DNA of 64,000 bases from Marinomonas colpomeniae (GCF_014803385.1 NZ_JACYFC010000001.1:330136-394135), one strand, 5' to 3'; shown: positions 44,126 through 53,850, counted from the stretch's first letter. A program made the numbers and translations. The notes: generated by a model from the letters alone, not told the origin.

Positions 44126-44914
44126 TTAGCTAAGGTGCTTGTTCAGAAGTGGTAGCAATGTTTTGAATAATCGTGGTGCTGCACATAACACATTGCCTTT
44201 TTCTAGGCTTGGTGAGCCATCAAAAGCAGCAAATAAACAGCCTGATTCTGTCGCGATAAACAAAGGTGCTTGCATTTCCCACTCTTGAAGTTTAATACCC
44301 CAAGCACCATCAAGGCGACCTGCAGCAGCATTGGCTAACATCAAAGCTGGGGCGTCTTGCATTACAACGCGTGCACCTTGTTCGGCCACTTCTTTAAGGA
44401 TAGAAAATTGGCCTGCTAAATAAGGGGCAGTGCGATCTGTTGCTGGGAATTGTGCTGCTAGAGTTGTTTTATCTAGATCGCGAGCAGTACTGCTACGAAT
44501 ACGAGAGTTGTTCAGATAAGCACCACGACCTTTACTTGCGTAAAACTCGTCTTTGGTGTGAGGGTTTAGCACGAGAGCGTGCTCCACTTTACCGGCAACT
44601 AGGTAGCTCATAGTAATGACGTGGCCAGTTAAGCCGCGAGAGAACAAATGTTGTCCTTGGATCGCATCAATAATCCATTCACCTTCTGGACCGTTTTGAA
44701 CGGAACCTTGCAGACGAGTCGTAATAGTGTCTGCTGGGTAGGCTTTTTCTAGATGGTAAACAATACTACGCTCTGCACCAGAACATACTGTGTTGTAAAC
44801 TTCTTCCGCTGTTTGACCTTGTTCTTTGTCAAAAAGTAATTTTTCTTGAGAGTGAACAATGTATTCTGCAGCGGAACGAGCTGCTTTAAGTGCGATATTG
44901 ATTCTAGGTTGCAT
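44126..44914 (-). CDS. suhB: SuhB homologue of the inositol monophosphatase family, catalytic residues lost
   Basis: This 262-residue protein aligns end to end with SuhB (start MQPRINIALKAARSAAEYIV; SSTARDLDKTTLAAQFPATD; ANAAAGRLDGAWGIKL). The metal-binding catalytic motifs are changed. The Glu-Glu motif before residue 70 reads TTRLQG. The DPxDGTxN motif (residues 83-90) reads DAIQGQHL, keeping the first Asp and losing the second. The WDxAAG motif reads WEMQAP (residues 212-217). Phosphatase activity is therefore unlikely. E. coli SuhB also works as a Nus factor in rRNA transcription independent of catalysis. The divergent trmJ neighbour confirms the locus. Confidence 0.88.
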   Translation of the reverse strand: MQPRINIALKAARSAAEYIVHSQEKLLFDKEQGQTAEEVYNTVCSGAERSIVYHLEKAYPADTITTRLQGSVQNGPEGEWIIDAIQGQHLFSRGLTGHVITMSYLVAGKVEHALVLNPHTKDEFYASKGRGAYLNNSRIRSSTARDLDKTTLAAQFPATDRTAPYLAGQFSILKEVAEQGARVVMQDAPALMLANAAAGRLDGAWGIKLQEWEMQAPLFIATESGCLFAAFDGSPSLEKGNVLCAAPRLFKTLLPLLNKHLS

Positions 44915-45196
44915 AATTTACCGTCGATTATTTCGTCAATTAGATGCACGTATCGCCATATAGACGACAAGTTGCCAGTTAAAGTGTTAAAGAGCGGGTA
45001 CACAGTTCATTTCGCTTTGCAGTCAAATATTTAACAAGTGTGAACTGAATGCCTAAATTAAGAGCGCGAATTCTAGCGTAATGACAAACCTTTTACTAGT
45101 CAGAGTTTGATGAAAAATTGATCGATTTACAGTTTTGTAAAAAATATCTGTTAAGATACTCATCATTATCTGACCGTTATAATTGGTGTTAATACA

Positions 45197-45919
45197 ATGC
45201 AAAATAAAGTAAGAATCGTCCTCGTTAACACATCGCACCCTGGCAACATTGGTGGGGCTGCGCGTGCCATGAAAAATATGGGGTTAGCGGATTTGTATCT
45301 TGTAGCCCCAAAACAATACCCAAGCGATGAGGCAGTTAGTCGTGCATCCGGCGCCACAGACATATTAGACAATGCTGTAGTGGTAGATACATTGGAAGAG
45401 GCGCTTGCTGATTGTCAACTCGTGATAGGAACCAGTGCCCGTGAACGTAATATACCTTGGCCTTTGGTTGATCCTAGACAAGCGGCTGATCTAGTGTTTG
45501 ATGAAAAACTAGAAACCGCATTTGTATTTGGCCGTGAAGACCGAGGCTTGACGAATGAAGAGTTACAGCGCTGTCATTATCATGTGCACATTCCTTCTGT
45601 TGAAACTTTTAGTTCATTGAATCTTGGTGCAGCGGTTCAGGTTATTTCCTATGAATTACGTATGAAGTCTTTGTTAATAAAAGATGGTCCTGTTGTAGCA
45701 AGCAAATGGGATGTGCCTGCGGCAACGGTAGAGCAAACAGATTATCTACTTGAGCACCTTGAAAAAGTATTGGTACAGACTGAATTTTTAGACCCTGACA
45801 TGCCAATGCAGGTGATGACTCGCTTTCGTCGTTTGTTTCAACGTGCGAGATTAGATCAGCAAGAATTAGGTATGCTTAGAGGCATGTTGACCTCAATGGA
45901 AAAGCAGATGAAAGATTAA
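45197..45919 (+). CDS. trmJ: tRNA (cytidine/uridine-2'-O-)-methyltransferase TrmJ
   Basis: This SPOUT methyltransferase modifies the ribose at tRNA position 32. The 240-residue product has VRIVLVNTSHPGNIGGAARA with MKNMGLADLYLVAPKQYPSD at the start. The SAM-binding knot is AFVFGREDRGLTNEELQRCH and IPSVETFSSLNLGAAVQVIS. The C-terminal extension (about 170-240) is helical and typical of TrmJ. The divergent suhB-trmJ arrangement is conserved in gammaproteobacteria; iscR does not follow here. Confidence 0.96.
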   Translation: MQNKVRIVLVNTSHPGNIGGAARAMKNMGLADLYLVAPKQYPSDEAVSRASGATDILDNAVVVDTLEEALADCQLVIGTSARERNIPWPLVDPRQAADLVFDEKLETAFVFGREDRGLTNEELQRCHYHVHIPSVETFSSLNLGAAVQVISYELRMKSLLIKDGPVVASKWDVPAATVEQTDYLLEHLEKVLVQTEFLDPDMPMQVMTRFRRLFQRARLDQQELGMLRGMLTSMEKQMKD

Positions 45920-45971
45920 TGTCTTGTTTTGAATGTGTGGTTTGAGTAGACAGCGTTAGTGATTAAAACAC

Positions 45972-46013
45972 AAAAAAAAACCGCAAACTGATTATTCAAT
46001 TTGCGGTTTTTTT
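45972..46013. terminator. Bidirectional terminator between trmJ and gnd
   Basis: The stem CCGCAAA / TTTGCGG with a 12-nt loop has nine A before it and seven T after it. It serves both converging genes. Confidence 0.93.
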
Positions 46014-46029
46014 ATGCAGCGAATTTAGA

Positions 46030-47553
46030 TCAAGCTTTACGCTCTGGACGACCTTCTTCCTGCCAGTAAGTATGGAATTTCTGTCCCGCTTCAGCGTCTA
46101 CTCTTTCGTATGTGTGTGCGCCAAAATAATCACGTTGTGCTTGCAATAAATTGGCTGGTAATACTTCAGAGCGATAGCCATCAAAGTAAGCTAGTGCAGA
46201 GAAAATTGATGGAGCAGGGATGCCTGACTGTGCAGCAAGAACAACAGCTTTACGAAGACCTGCTTGCTTGTCTGCCATTACGTCAGCGAAATAATCGCTT
46301 AGTAATAAATTTTCTAGTTGTGGATTTTCAACAAAAGCATCAGCAATTTTTTGTAGGAAAGAAGCTCTGATAATACAGCCTCCGCGCCAAATTTTTGCAA
46401 TATCACTGAAGTTAAAAATCCAATCATATTCTTTTTGCGCAGCGCGCATCAGCTGGAAGCCTTGAGCGTAAGCGCAAATTTTTGCACAGTATAGAGCCTC
46501 TTCAATGGCCTTTTCAACTTCTTCTGCTTCGATTTCACCGCTTTCAACATCAGCTGTTAATTTTCCCGCTGCATGTTCGCGCTCAACGGTTAGAGTGCTC
46601 AATGCTCGTGCGTAAACAGATTCACTGATGATACCTGCAGGAACACCCATTTGAGTTGCGCTAATTGAAGTCCAGCGACCTGTACCTTTTTGTCCCGCAC
46701 TGTCTAGAATCATATCGACTAAAGGTGCGCCAGTGGCATGATCGTATTGCTGTAAAATATCTGCTGTGATTTCAACAAGATAGCTGTTTAAAACACCGTC
46801 ATTCCATTTTTCAAATAATTTGCCTATTTCTGCAGGCTCGTAGCCCAGTAAAGAGCGCAATAGGTGATAGGCTTCACAAATAAGTTGCATGTCGGCATAT
46901 TCAATGCCGTTGTGTACCATTTTAACATAGTGTCCGGCACCGTTTGGTCCTAGATACGCCGTACATGGTTCACCTTCAGTGACAGGTTTCCCTGGAGTGT
47001 TGCTAACGATTGGTTTGCCATCTTTATCGACTTTGGCAGCTACCGCTTCCCACATAGGCTGTAGGTACTTCCAAGAGTCAGCATCGCCACCAGGCATTAG
47101 AGATGGCCCAAAGCGTGCGCCAACTTCACCGCCAGAAACTGCAGTACCGAAGAATTTGAATTTTTCTTTGTATTCTGACTCGCGACGAATAGTGTCTGTC
47201 CATTGGCTATTGCCACAGTCTACAACAATATCATCTGCTTCTAATCCCGCTTTTATAAGGTTTTTACAAACCGCATCAACAGGATTTCCTGCAGGTACTA
47301 AAACGACAATGACACGAGGCTTTACTAGATTATTAAGCATGTCTTCCATGCTAGAACAACCAATGATTCGAGGTTCTGTAGAGGACTCTGGGCGTTCAGA
47401 TGCTTCAGTAGTAAGAACGTCTTGAATTTTATGTTCATCAAGATCAAAACCAGCAACTCGGTAGCCGTGATCGGCTAAGTTCAAGGCCAAGTTTTTACCC
47501 ATGACGCCTAGGCCGACAAATCCAATATTGCAGTTCTGATTTGTTTTTAACAT
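46030..47553 (-). CDS. gnd: 6-phosphogluconate dehydrogenase (decarboxylating)
   Basis: This oxidative pentose-phosphate enzyme converts 6-phosphogluconate and NADP to ribulose-5-phosphate and NADPH. The 507-residue product has the N-terminal Rossmann motif GFVGLGVMGKNLALNLADHG, the substrate motifs VSGGEVGARFGPSLMPGG and YVKMVHNGIEYADMQLI (catalytic Lys), and the C-terminal AQRDYFGAHTYERVD. It is slightly longer than the enteric 468-residue enzyme, with extra residues near 45-65. It appears monocistronic. The upstream region 47554-48064 is AT-rich and shared with pckA; the only clear structure in it is an inverted repeat near 47990. Confidence 0.97.
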   Translation of the reverse strand: MLKTNQNCNIGFVGLGVMGKNLALNLADHGYRVAGFDLDEHKIQDVLTTEASERPESSTEPRIIGCSSMEDMLNNLVKPRVIVVLVPAGNPVDAVCKNLIKAGLEADDIVVDCGNSQWTDTIRRESEYKEKFKFFGTAVSGGEVGARFGPSLMPGGDADSWKYLQPMWEAVAAKVDKDGKPIVSNTPGKPVTEGEPCTAYLGPNGAGHYVKMVHNGIEYADMQLICEAYHLLRSLLGYEPAEIGKLFEKWNDGVLNSYLVEITADILQQYDHATGAPLVDMILDSAGQKGTGRWTSISATQMGVPAGIISESVYARALSTLTVEREHAAGKLTADVESGEIEAEEVEKAIEEALYCAKICAYAQGFQLMRAAQKEYDWIFNFSDIAKIWRGGCIIRASFLQKIADAFVENPQLENLLLSDYFADVMADKQAGLRKAVVLAAQSGIPAPSIFSALAYFDGYRSEVLPANLLQAQRDYFGAHTYERVDAEAGQKFHTYWQEEGRPERKA

Positions 47554-47968
47554 AAATATCGATCAACCTTTCGAAGAGTTAAGGGGGTATTCGAGAACGA
47601 ATCTTACCATGAAGCGTGGCTATTCAGGGTAGATTGAAGGTGAGAAAAACTGAAATAATTGAGATTTTTTAATAAGAATTTTATATATAAAGTAGTTTTT
47701 ATTATTAGATAGATCAAAAATATACTTTTTTTATATTCTTATATATTTTTTGAGACTGTAAAAAGTGATATATCGCGTAGTAGGGCAACGATAAAGAAAG
47801 AAAACTACAAGGTAAAAGTTGTTGAAGTTGTAAATAGTATTAGTCTTTCGCAAATATGATTAAAATACTCTGAGTTTTGTTATTTTGTCATACAAATCAA
47901 GGCGTTAAATTGTTTATTATTCTTTCATAATGGTAATAAAATAACATTTCGTTGTGAGTGTGTGATTA

Positions 47969-48016
47969 TTTAGATTGCTTTGTTAGTATCAATTTAGACT
48001 AACAAAGCAATCTAAA
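47969..48016. promoter_or_regulatory. Perfect 19-bp inverted repeat in the pckA leader
   Basis: TTTAGATTGCTTTGTTAGT (47969-47987) and its exact reverse complement (47998-48016) flank a 10-nt spacer, 48 bp before the pckA ATG. No T-run follows, so simple termination is unlikely. It could be a large operator or an mRNA stem controlling pckA. Confidence 0.85.
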
Positions 48017-48064
48017 ATTACAGTAATAATCAAACAATCTTGATCGTTCAGAGGATTTAGCGAC

Positions 48065-49621
48065 ATGAACTCCGCACTAAACATGACCACGAAAAGAACA
48101 AACCTAACAACGGCACAATTGGTTGAGAAAGCCTTAAAAAATAATGAAGGTGTACTTGCTGATAATGGTGCACTCGTTGTTGAGACTGGCGATCGTACTG
48201 GTCGCTCTCCTATGGATCGTTTTATCGTAGAGGAAGAATCTAGTAAAAATAATATCCATTGGAGTGCGGTTAATCGTCCGTTCCCAGAGGAAAAGTTTGC
48301 ACCGTTATGGGCTAGAGTAACTGCTTATTTAGATGGTAGAGAGTCGTTTGAGTCTAATGTTCATGTCGGTGCTGGTGATGACTATTATTTGCCTGTAATA
48401 ATGCGGACAGAAACTGCATGGCATCAGTTATTTGGTCACAATCTGTTTATTCGCCCTGATACGTATAACCCATCAGTTAAAGGTGAGTGGCAGATTTTAA
48501 ATGCCCCAGGTTTCATTTGTGAACCAGATCGTGATGGTACAAATTCTAATGGGTGTGTGGTTTTAAATTTTGCTGAGCGTAAAGTTTTACTTGCTGGTAT
48601 GCGTTATGCGGGTGAAATGAAAAAAGCAATGTTCTCTGTTCAAAACTACTTATTACCTGCGCATGATGTTTTACCAATGCACTGTGCTGCCAATGTAGGT
48701 TCTGAGGATGACGTTACTTTATTCTTTGGGTTGTCGGGAACGGGTAAAACCACCTTATCAGCAGATCCAGAGCGTTTTTTAATTGGTGATGATGAGCATG
48801 GTTGGGGTAGAGGTACAGTATTTAATATAGAGGGTGGTTGTTACGCAAAAACAATTGATCTGTCTCAAAAAAATGAGCCAATAATCTGGGATGCTATTAA
48901 ATTTGGCGCAATTGTTGAAAACGTTGTGCTTGATGAAAAAACACGTCAGGCAGACTATGCAAATATCTCTTTGACTCAAAATGGACGTGCTGCTTACCCT
49001 CGTGAACATATAGAAAAGCGTGCCGCTGGAAATCGTGCCGGTGAGCCTAATGCTATTATCTTTTTAACTTGTGATTTAACTGGTGTTTTGCCTCCTGTGT
49101 CTATTTTGACCAAAGAAGCTGCCGCCTATCACTTTTTGAGTGGTTATACTGCTTTAGTTGGGTCAACAGAGATGGGTGCAGGTAGTGGAATTAAGTCTAC
49201 CTTTTCTACTTGTTTTGGGGCGCCTTTTTTCCCTCGTGCTGCTGATGTCTATGCTAATCTGCTTATTAAACGTATTGAAGAGTTTGGCAGTAAGGTTTAT
49301 CTCGTTAATACGGGCTGGACTGGTGGCGCGCATGGTAAAGGCGGTAAGCGTTTTAGTATTCCAACAACTCGTGCGGTCATAGCAGCTATTCAATCCGGTG
49401 TATTGGTTGGTGCAAAAACGGAACATTTAGATGACGTCAATTTAGATGTGCCTGTCCAAGTACCTGGTATAGACAGTATTTTATTAAATCCACGTAAAAC
49501 TTGGTCAGATCAATCTGCTTATGAAGCTCAGGCCAAAAATCTAATTTCTCAGTTTGTGGAAAACTTTAAGAAGTTTGACACTGTATCTAATGATATTAGG
49601 AACGCTGGTCCGACACTTTAA
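48065..49621 (+). CDS. pckA: Phosphoenolpyruvate carboxykinase (ATP)
   Basis: This gluconeogenic enzyme converts oxaloacetate and ATP to phosphoenolpyruvate, ADP and CO2. The 518-residue product has the kinase P-loop [20 protein letters not shown], the metal/substrate motif [26 protein letters not shown] near the N-terminus and [15 protein letters not shown] in the C-terminal half. Length is slightly below E. coli PckA (540). The ATG follows GAGGATTTAGCG and the large leader hairpin. Confidence 0.97.
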   Translation: MNSALNMTTKRTNLTTAQLVEKALKNNEGVLADNGALVVETGDRTGRSPMDRFIVEEESSKNNIHWSAVNRPFPEEKFAPLWARVTAYLDGRESFESNVHVGAGDDYYLPVIMRTETAWHQLFGHNLFIRPDTYNPSVKGEWQILNAPGFICEPDRDGTNSNGCVVLNFAERKVLLAGMRYAGEMKKAMFSVQNYLLPAHDVLPMHCAANVGSEDDVTLFFGLSGTGKTTLSADPERFLIGDDEHGWGRGTVFNIEGGCYAKTIDLSQKNEPIIWDAIKFGAIVENVVLDEKTRQADYANISLTQNGRAAYPREHIEKRAAGNRAGEPNAIIFLTCDLTGVLPPVSILTKEAAAYHFLSGYTALVGSTEMGAGSGIKSTFSTCFGAPFFPRAADVYANLLIKRIEEFGSKVYLVNTGWTGGAHGKGGKRFSIPTTRAVIAAIQSGVLVGAKTEHLDDVNLDVPVQVPGIDSILLNPRKTWSDQSAYEAQAKNLISQFVENFKKFDTVSNDIRNAGPTL

Positions 49622-49643
49622 ACGATTTTTGGTGTTTTCTAAA

Positions 49644-49672
49644 AACCGTGCATGTATGCGCGGTTTTTTTTT
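49644..49672 (+). terminator. Terminator after pckA
   Basis: The stem AACCGTGCAT / ATGCGCGGTT (one T-G pair) with a GT loop is followed by eight or more T, 23 nt after the pckA stop. Confidence 0.9.
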
Positions 49673-49721
49673 GATTTTTATAAGCTAGCGTTCAGCACCA
49701 TAAATCATATAATCTTTATGC

Positions 49722-50501
49722 ATGCTTATAGATAGCCATTGTCACCTTGATTTTGATTTATTTGATGACCAGAGAGACGCATTGATGGCCAATTGCCTCA
49801 ATAGCGGAGTGCTGGGTTTTCTTGTGCCTGCAACAACTTATGCTAGTTGGTCGAAATTAGAAATGCTCGTAAAAAAATATCCACAGTGGCGCGCTGCTTA
49901 TGGTCTACACCCGTATTTTTTGCAAGAAGCCTCTTTGAGTCAGGTTGATTTACTAGGTGAGCAATGTGAAGCAGATCGAGTGGTTGCTGTAGGCGAAATT
50001 GGCCTAGACTATTGGCCTGATTCTGTTGATATGACGCTTCAAATAGAATTTTTCTCTCGTCAGTTGATGGTTGCTAAACTGTTAAAATTGCCTGTAATTT
50101 TACACGCAAGAAAAAGTTACGATTTAGTTTTAAAGTGTTTACGCGATGCTCGTTTTGATGAAGGAGGTGTGGTTCATGCTTTTAACGGTAGTTTTGAACA
50201 GGCAAAACGATTTTTAGATATGGGTTTTGTTCTAGGTATAGGCGGCACCATTTCTTATCCAAGAGCGAAGAAAGCACATAAAACATTGAGCCTTTTAAAT
50301 CCTAACGAATTCGTACTGGAGACGGATTCTCCAGATATGCCCTTGAGTGGCTTTCAAGGTAGAATTAATACACCACTTTCTGTTCTGGCTATTGCTAAGC
50401 ATGTCTCCATGATAAGAAATGAGAGTATAGAGCAGATTGCTACACAGACGTATGCTAATCTACTTAGAATTTTCCCTAAGTGGTATGAGGACTTGCTTTG
50501 A
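49722..50501 (+). CDS. TatD-family metal-dependent hydrolase
   Basis: This 259-residue TIM-barrel metal hydrolase of the TatD DNase family has the N-terminal metal motif LIDSHCHLDFD, then AVGEIGLDYW (Glu ligand), VILHARKSYD (His), GVVHAFNGSFEQAKRFLDMG and LETDSPDMPL (Asp), all in the expected order. Family members act as 3'-5' exonucleases or repair nucleases. Its stop overlaps the next gene's TTG start by 4 nt. Confidence 0.93.
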   Translation: MLIDSHCHLDFDLFDDQRDALMANCLNSGVLGFLVPATTYASWSKLEMLVKKYPQWRAAYGLHPYFLQEASLSQVDLLGEQCEADRVVAVGEIGLDYWPDSVDMTLQIEFFSRQLMVAKLLKLPVILHARKSYDLVLKCLRDARFDEGGVVHAFNGSFEQAKRFLDMGFVLGIGGTISYPRAKKAHKTLSLLNPNEFVLETDSPDMPLSGFQGRINTPLSVLAIAKHVSMIRNESIEQIATQTYANLLRIFPKWYEDLL

Positions 50502-51376
50502 ATACAGTACAAGATATTAATGCCCCTATTCGTATTCTTCTTTTGGGGAGTAACACTGAGGTTGGTTCGTCTTTATTGCAGCTGTCGAAAGAGAATAGTG
50601 CATTTGAATGGCTGTGTCCGAAAGAATCCGTTTTACTAGGATCTGATGCGCAAGCTGAGTTAAAGGAAATGAAGTTCGATGTTGTTATTGATGCCTTGAG
50701 TTTACGTTATTCTTTACAGAGTGATTATGGGAATTTTCAATCTATCTTAACGTATTTGAGTGAAAAGCTCAGCGCGCCGCTTATTATGATTAGTAGTGCC
50801 CGAGTTTTTTCCGGTAATAAAGAGATTCCTTATGCCGAAACAGATGAACCTGATAGCACAGACCCTTATGCATTAGCTTTGATTGAAGCCGAGTCTATTG
50901 TATTAAAAAATTCTAAAAATATTGTACTGCGTACTGGTTGGTTGTTTAGTGGGCAAGGTGATGATTTTGTTTGTAGGACATTAGGGCTTATTCAAGATGG
51001 CGTTAATCTTGCTTACAAAGATGACTTGATTGGTAGTCCAACACCTATATCAGATCTTGTACGTGTTGTTTTATCAATGGTTAATCAAGGCCATTATGGG
51101 TCTAAAAATAAAGGTATCTACCATTATTGCTGCGCCGAAGAGATTAGCTGGATTGGCTTGGTAGAAGCTATTCTTGCTACGTCTGGCCAATTTGATCCAA
51201 AAGCACAAGTGGAGGTCGAAGCCATTGGTAATGCATTTCCTGAGGCTCCAGAAAGTACTATGCTTAGGCAGTCGTTGTCTTGTCGAAAAATTTTTAATAA
51301 CTTTGGTATTAAGCAAAGACCATGGCGCTTGAAATTAAGAAATCTCGTTAAAGAATTGTATCAAACCGGTTTGTGA
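50498..51376 (+). CDS. RmlD-like NAD(P)-binding reductase, active-site lysine missing
   Basis: This 292-residue extended SDR resembles dTDP-4-dehydrorhamnose reductase RmlD: a Rossmann start RILLLGSNTEVGSSLLQLS, ISSARVFSG, the Tyr-containing segment DPYALALIEAE and VLRTGWLFSGQGDDFVCRTL. The glycine motif is reduced (GSNTEVG), and the YxxxK catalytic pair reads YALAL, so the lysine is absent. Dehydrogenase activity is therefore doubtful. The TTG start overlaps tatD by 4 nt, indicating a two-gene operon. No other rhamnose genes are nearby. Confidence 0.8.
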   Translation: MNTVQDINAPIRILLLGSNTEVGSSLLQLSKENSAFEWLCPKESVLLGSDAQAELKEMKFDVVIDALSLRYSLQSDYGNFQSILTYLSEKLSAPLIMISSARVFSGNKEIPYAETDEPDSTDPYALALIEAESIVLKNSKNIVLRTGWLFSGQGDDFVCRTLGLIQDGVNLAYKDDLIGSPTPISDLVRVVLSMVNQGHYGSKNKGIYHYCCAEEISWIGLVEAILATSGQFDPKAQVEVEAIGNAFPEAPESTMLRQSLSCRKIFNNFGIKQRPWRLKLRNLVKELYQTGL

Positions 51377-51417
51377 GTATGGCATATCGTTTATAAATCA
51401 AGATAGCAGGGATTGAT

Positions 51418-51834
51418 GTGTATAGAATGAATTACAAAGCAATAATGTTGGCTTTTTTACTTCAAATAATCGCTGGGGTGGTCTGGTATGCTTCGACACC
51501 TGTTTCATTTTTAGGACGCTACTTTTCAGAAGGTATAAGCATACTTCCTTCTATAGAATTAGCTCTTACGTTTATTTTATCAGTATTTATATATTTGTTG
51601 TTTATCGCTTGGCTTTTATCAAAAGTGCGAATTCCATCATGGTTTGGGCAATTCTTTTTGGTGATTGGCATATGGCTATTCATTGTTATGCCTAACTATG
51701 TCTTTGTGAGCCTATATCTTGATATTAGTGAGCCAGATGCTATTTATATTTTATCTTATGGCGTCGTGAATTGCGTTATAGCAGCTGTTATTTTACCGTT
51801 ATGGCGGTCTTCTCGGTCTATATTTAAAAGTTAA
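51418..51834 (+). CDS. Small membrane protein, unrecognised (DUF1761-like)
   Basis: This 138-residue protein has four predicted membrane helices (about residues 7-27, 42-66, 74-96, 108-130). The first part, YKAIMLAFLLQIIAGVVWYA, resembles the DUF1761-type small membrane proteins, with weak support. I chose GTG 51418 with AGGG 7 nt upstream; ATG 51427 in frame is the alternative. It lies 41 nt after the RmlD-like gene and ends in a terminator, so it may belong to the same operon. Function unknown. Confidence 0.7.
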   Translation: MYRMNYKAIMLAFLLQIIAGVVWYASTPVSFLGRYFSEGISILPSIELALTFILSVFIYLLFIAWLLSKVRIPSWFGQFFLVIGIWLFIVMPNYVFVSLYLDISEPDAIYILSYGVVNCVIAAVILPLWRSSRSIFKS

Positions 51835-51889
51835 TTTTGAATAGTGCGGCGGGTAGGTAAAAAATCTAGAGATGTTTTTTAGGAAAACA

Positions 51890-51929
51890 AATCAGTACAA
51901 CATTTTAGCCTGTTGTACTGATTTTTTAT
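51890..51929. terminator. Bidirectional terminator
   Basis: A perfect 12-bp stem AATCAGTACAAC / GTTGTACTGATT is followed by TTTTATTTTATTTT on the plus strand. It lies between the small membrane protein gene and the converging fabY gene. Confidence 0.9.
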
Positions 51930-51930
51930 T

Positions 51931-53850
51931 TTATTTTAGATCACTGTATTCGTTTTCTATATTACTAAGGTCAACGGCAATGTCGTAGCCAGGTAAATGT
52001 ATTGCTTGGTTTGTGATATCTAGATCTTCACCTCCCAACACATTGAATCCAAATTTATAAATAGGCAGAGATTCTCCTCGAATAGCCGCCTGGTTGTAAG
52101 CTTCAGCTGCTTCCACAACGATTGCATTTTTCTTTTTATAGCTCTTTATTTCTTCTTCATTATAGCGTTTTTTTAGCATTTTCATTGTTTGGTGGGGCGA
52201 GAGTAAAACTGCTGTGGCGTTGTTACCGCCAAAGCCTTTCGAATTCAATAGCGCCGCCTCAAAGTAACCCTTTCCATACGCTTCATGTTTAAGCTGAAAC
52301 TTTAGACCTTCTTGATACACATCATCAGCAATAGCGTCTGATGTTGTAATACCAGGTAGGATACCGTCCTTCCAAACACCTAAAGATAAGTGAAGCTGGT
52401 CTCCGCCAGCAGTACCTTGTGAATGCCCTAAAAAGGCTTTCATTGCAACAACGGGGATACTTTTTGCACCAAAGCTGGTAGCGGCTTTACTCAGTACATG
52501 AGACTCAGTAACTCTATTTTGCGGAGTACTTGTACCATGAGCCTGAATGAAGGTGCGTTGAGTCAGACCTTCATTTCCTATGACATTTTCCAAATAAGCC
52601 ATGGCTTTACTCATGGTTAGATAGTTGCCAATGCCAGGTGCTGAAATGGATTTTTTATACCCATCTGCATGAGAAAAAACGGCAGGAATAGCGCCGAAAA
52701 TTTCGGCACCTAGCTCAATTGCTAGTTCATCATCCATCAACAAAGTCCACTGACTTGATTCACCTATAGTGAAACCACAGTTTTGAGCAAATGGACGACA
52801 GCTACGTGAGTGGTCAGGTTCTGCCTGGTTATTTATTTGGTCAAGAGCCAGTAATGCAGTATCCTCTGCAAGGGCTCCCATAGTTCTAAACCCTTCAATG
52901 ATCTCTGGTGTAATTGGTGCATCGCTCCCGCCGACCATAGTGACACGAAACTTACCAGATTTTATCCCGTCGATCGCTTTTTCTAAATTGAAAAAATAGG
53001 TCGCACAAGCACCCATGGAGGTGCCTACATTACCGACACTACCCAGAATATAGGCGTTCACAAAATCCGCTGGCATTTGAGCATAACCAAGAGGAAGGTG
53101 TTTCGATGTTGTACGCTTTCCCATGAGAGCCGATTTCAGCATGCCGCCAAAACCAAGATCATCCATCTGTCCAATAGAGTTCGCTGCATAAACAGCCATT
53201 TGATCGGGAGCAACTTTGCTGCGGATGACTTCCCAATCAATACCGCTACTTTTTACGGCGTCTGATGCACCATAAACTGTCATTTGTAGGCCGCGAGGGT
53301 GATTTCGGCTCTGGTATAACTTCGAAGGGTCAAACCCTGTAGGTAGCTGGCCTGCTGATTTTACAGACAGAGCTTTAGTATCTTTAATGAATGTCTCTAG
53401 ATTGCCGTCAACGACTACTTCACTTAGGGTGTCTGATATTTCAGTTACTTGCCAATTCGTAGGGCGGTTTAATGGTAGCGATCTTGTTTTCGTTGTGAAG
53501 CTAAGTTTTTCTTCTGTGTTGCTAGAGCTTAAAACAGTCGATTTATGTAAAACGACGTGATCAGCATCAAATAAGCTTGGGTGGATACGGCGAATCAATG
53601 TTCGTGCGAGTAACGATTCGCCAATGCTATCAATTAATGCGGCTGCATCTAGCGCTTCGCCGCTGTCTGTATACCAAACATCATTCTTACATTTTGCCAT
53701 GTTGGTTAGAGTGGCAAGATCAAGTAAAACGTCCTGCTGGATCGAACTTGGTAGAAGATCAAAAACAATTCGACGATATGCTTGATGTGAAGATGTACGA
53801 CCAGCCGAATTGATTCCGCCAAAGCCAACAATAACAGGTAAACGGGCCAA
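51931..53850 (-). CDS. fabY: Beta-ketoacyl-ACP synthase FabY
   Basis: This is a large (639 residues) ketoacyl synthase of the FabY class. In Pseudomonas aeruginosa FabY condenses acetyl-CoA with malonyl-ACP to start fatty acid synthesis, in place of FabH. The thiolase-fold triad is visible: Cys in GTSMGACATYFFNLEKA (about residue 282), His in QAHGTSTPQNRVTE and His in KAFLGHSQGTAGG. The N-terminal MARLPVIVGFGGINSAGRTS and length of about 640 distinguish it from FabB/FabF (about 410). It is transcribed alone. Confidence 0.92.
   Translation of the reverse strand: MARLPVIVGFGGINSAGRTSSHQAYRRIVFDLLPSSIQQDVLLDLATLTNMAKCKNDVWYTDSGEALDAAALIDSIGESLLARTLIRRIHPSLFDADHVVLHKSTVLSSSNTEEKLSFTTKTRSLPLNRPTNWQVTEISDTLSEVVVDGNLETFIKDTKALSVKSAGQLPTGFDPSKLYQSRNHPRGLQMTVYGASDAVKSSGIDWEVIRSKVAPDQMAVYAANSIGQMDDLGFGGMLKSALMGKRTTSKHLPLGYAQMPADFVNAYILGSVGNVGTSMGACATYFFNLEKAIDGIKSGKFRVTMVGGSDAPITPEIIEGFRTMGALAEDTALLALDQINNQAEPDHSRSCRPFAQNCGFTIGESSQWTLLMDDELAIELGAEIFGAIPAVFSHADGYKKSISAPGIGNYLTMSKAMAYLENVIGNEGLTQRTFIQAHGTSTPQNRVTESHVLSKAATSFGAKSIPVVAMKAFLGHSQGTAGGDQLHLSLGVWKDGILPGITTSDAIADDVYQEGLKFQLKHEAYGKGYFEAALLNSKGFGGNNATAVLLSPHQTMKMLKKRYNEEEIKSYKKKNAIVVEAAEAYNQAAIRGESLPIYKFGFNVLGGEDLDITNQAIHLPGYDIAVDLSNIENEYSDLK

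Noticed and set aside
47163-47425. Frame on the plus strand opposite gnd
   Set aside because: A shadow of a conserved gene in another frame, without motif or start signal.
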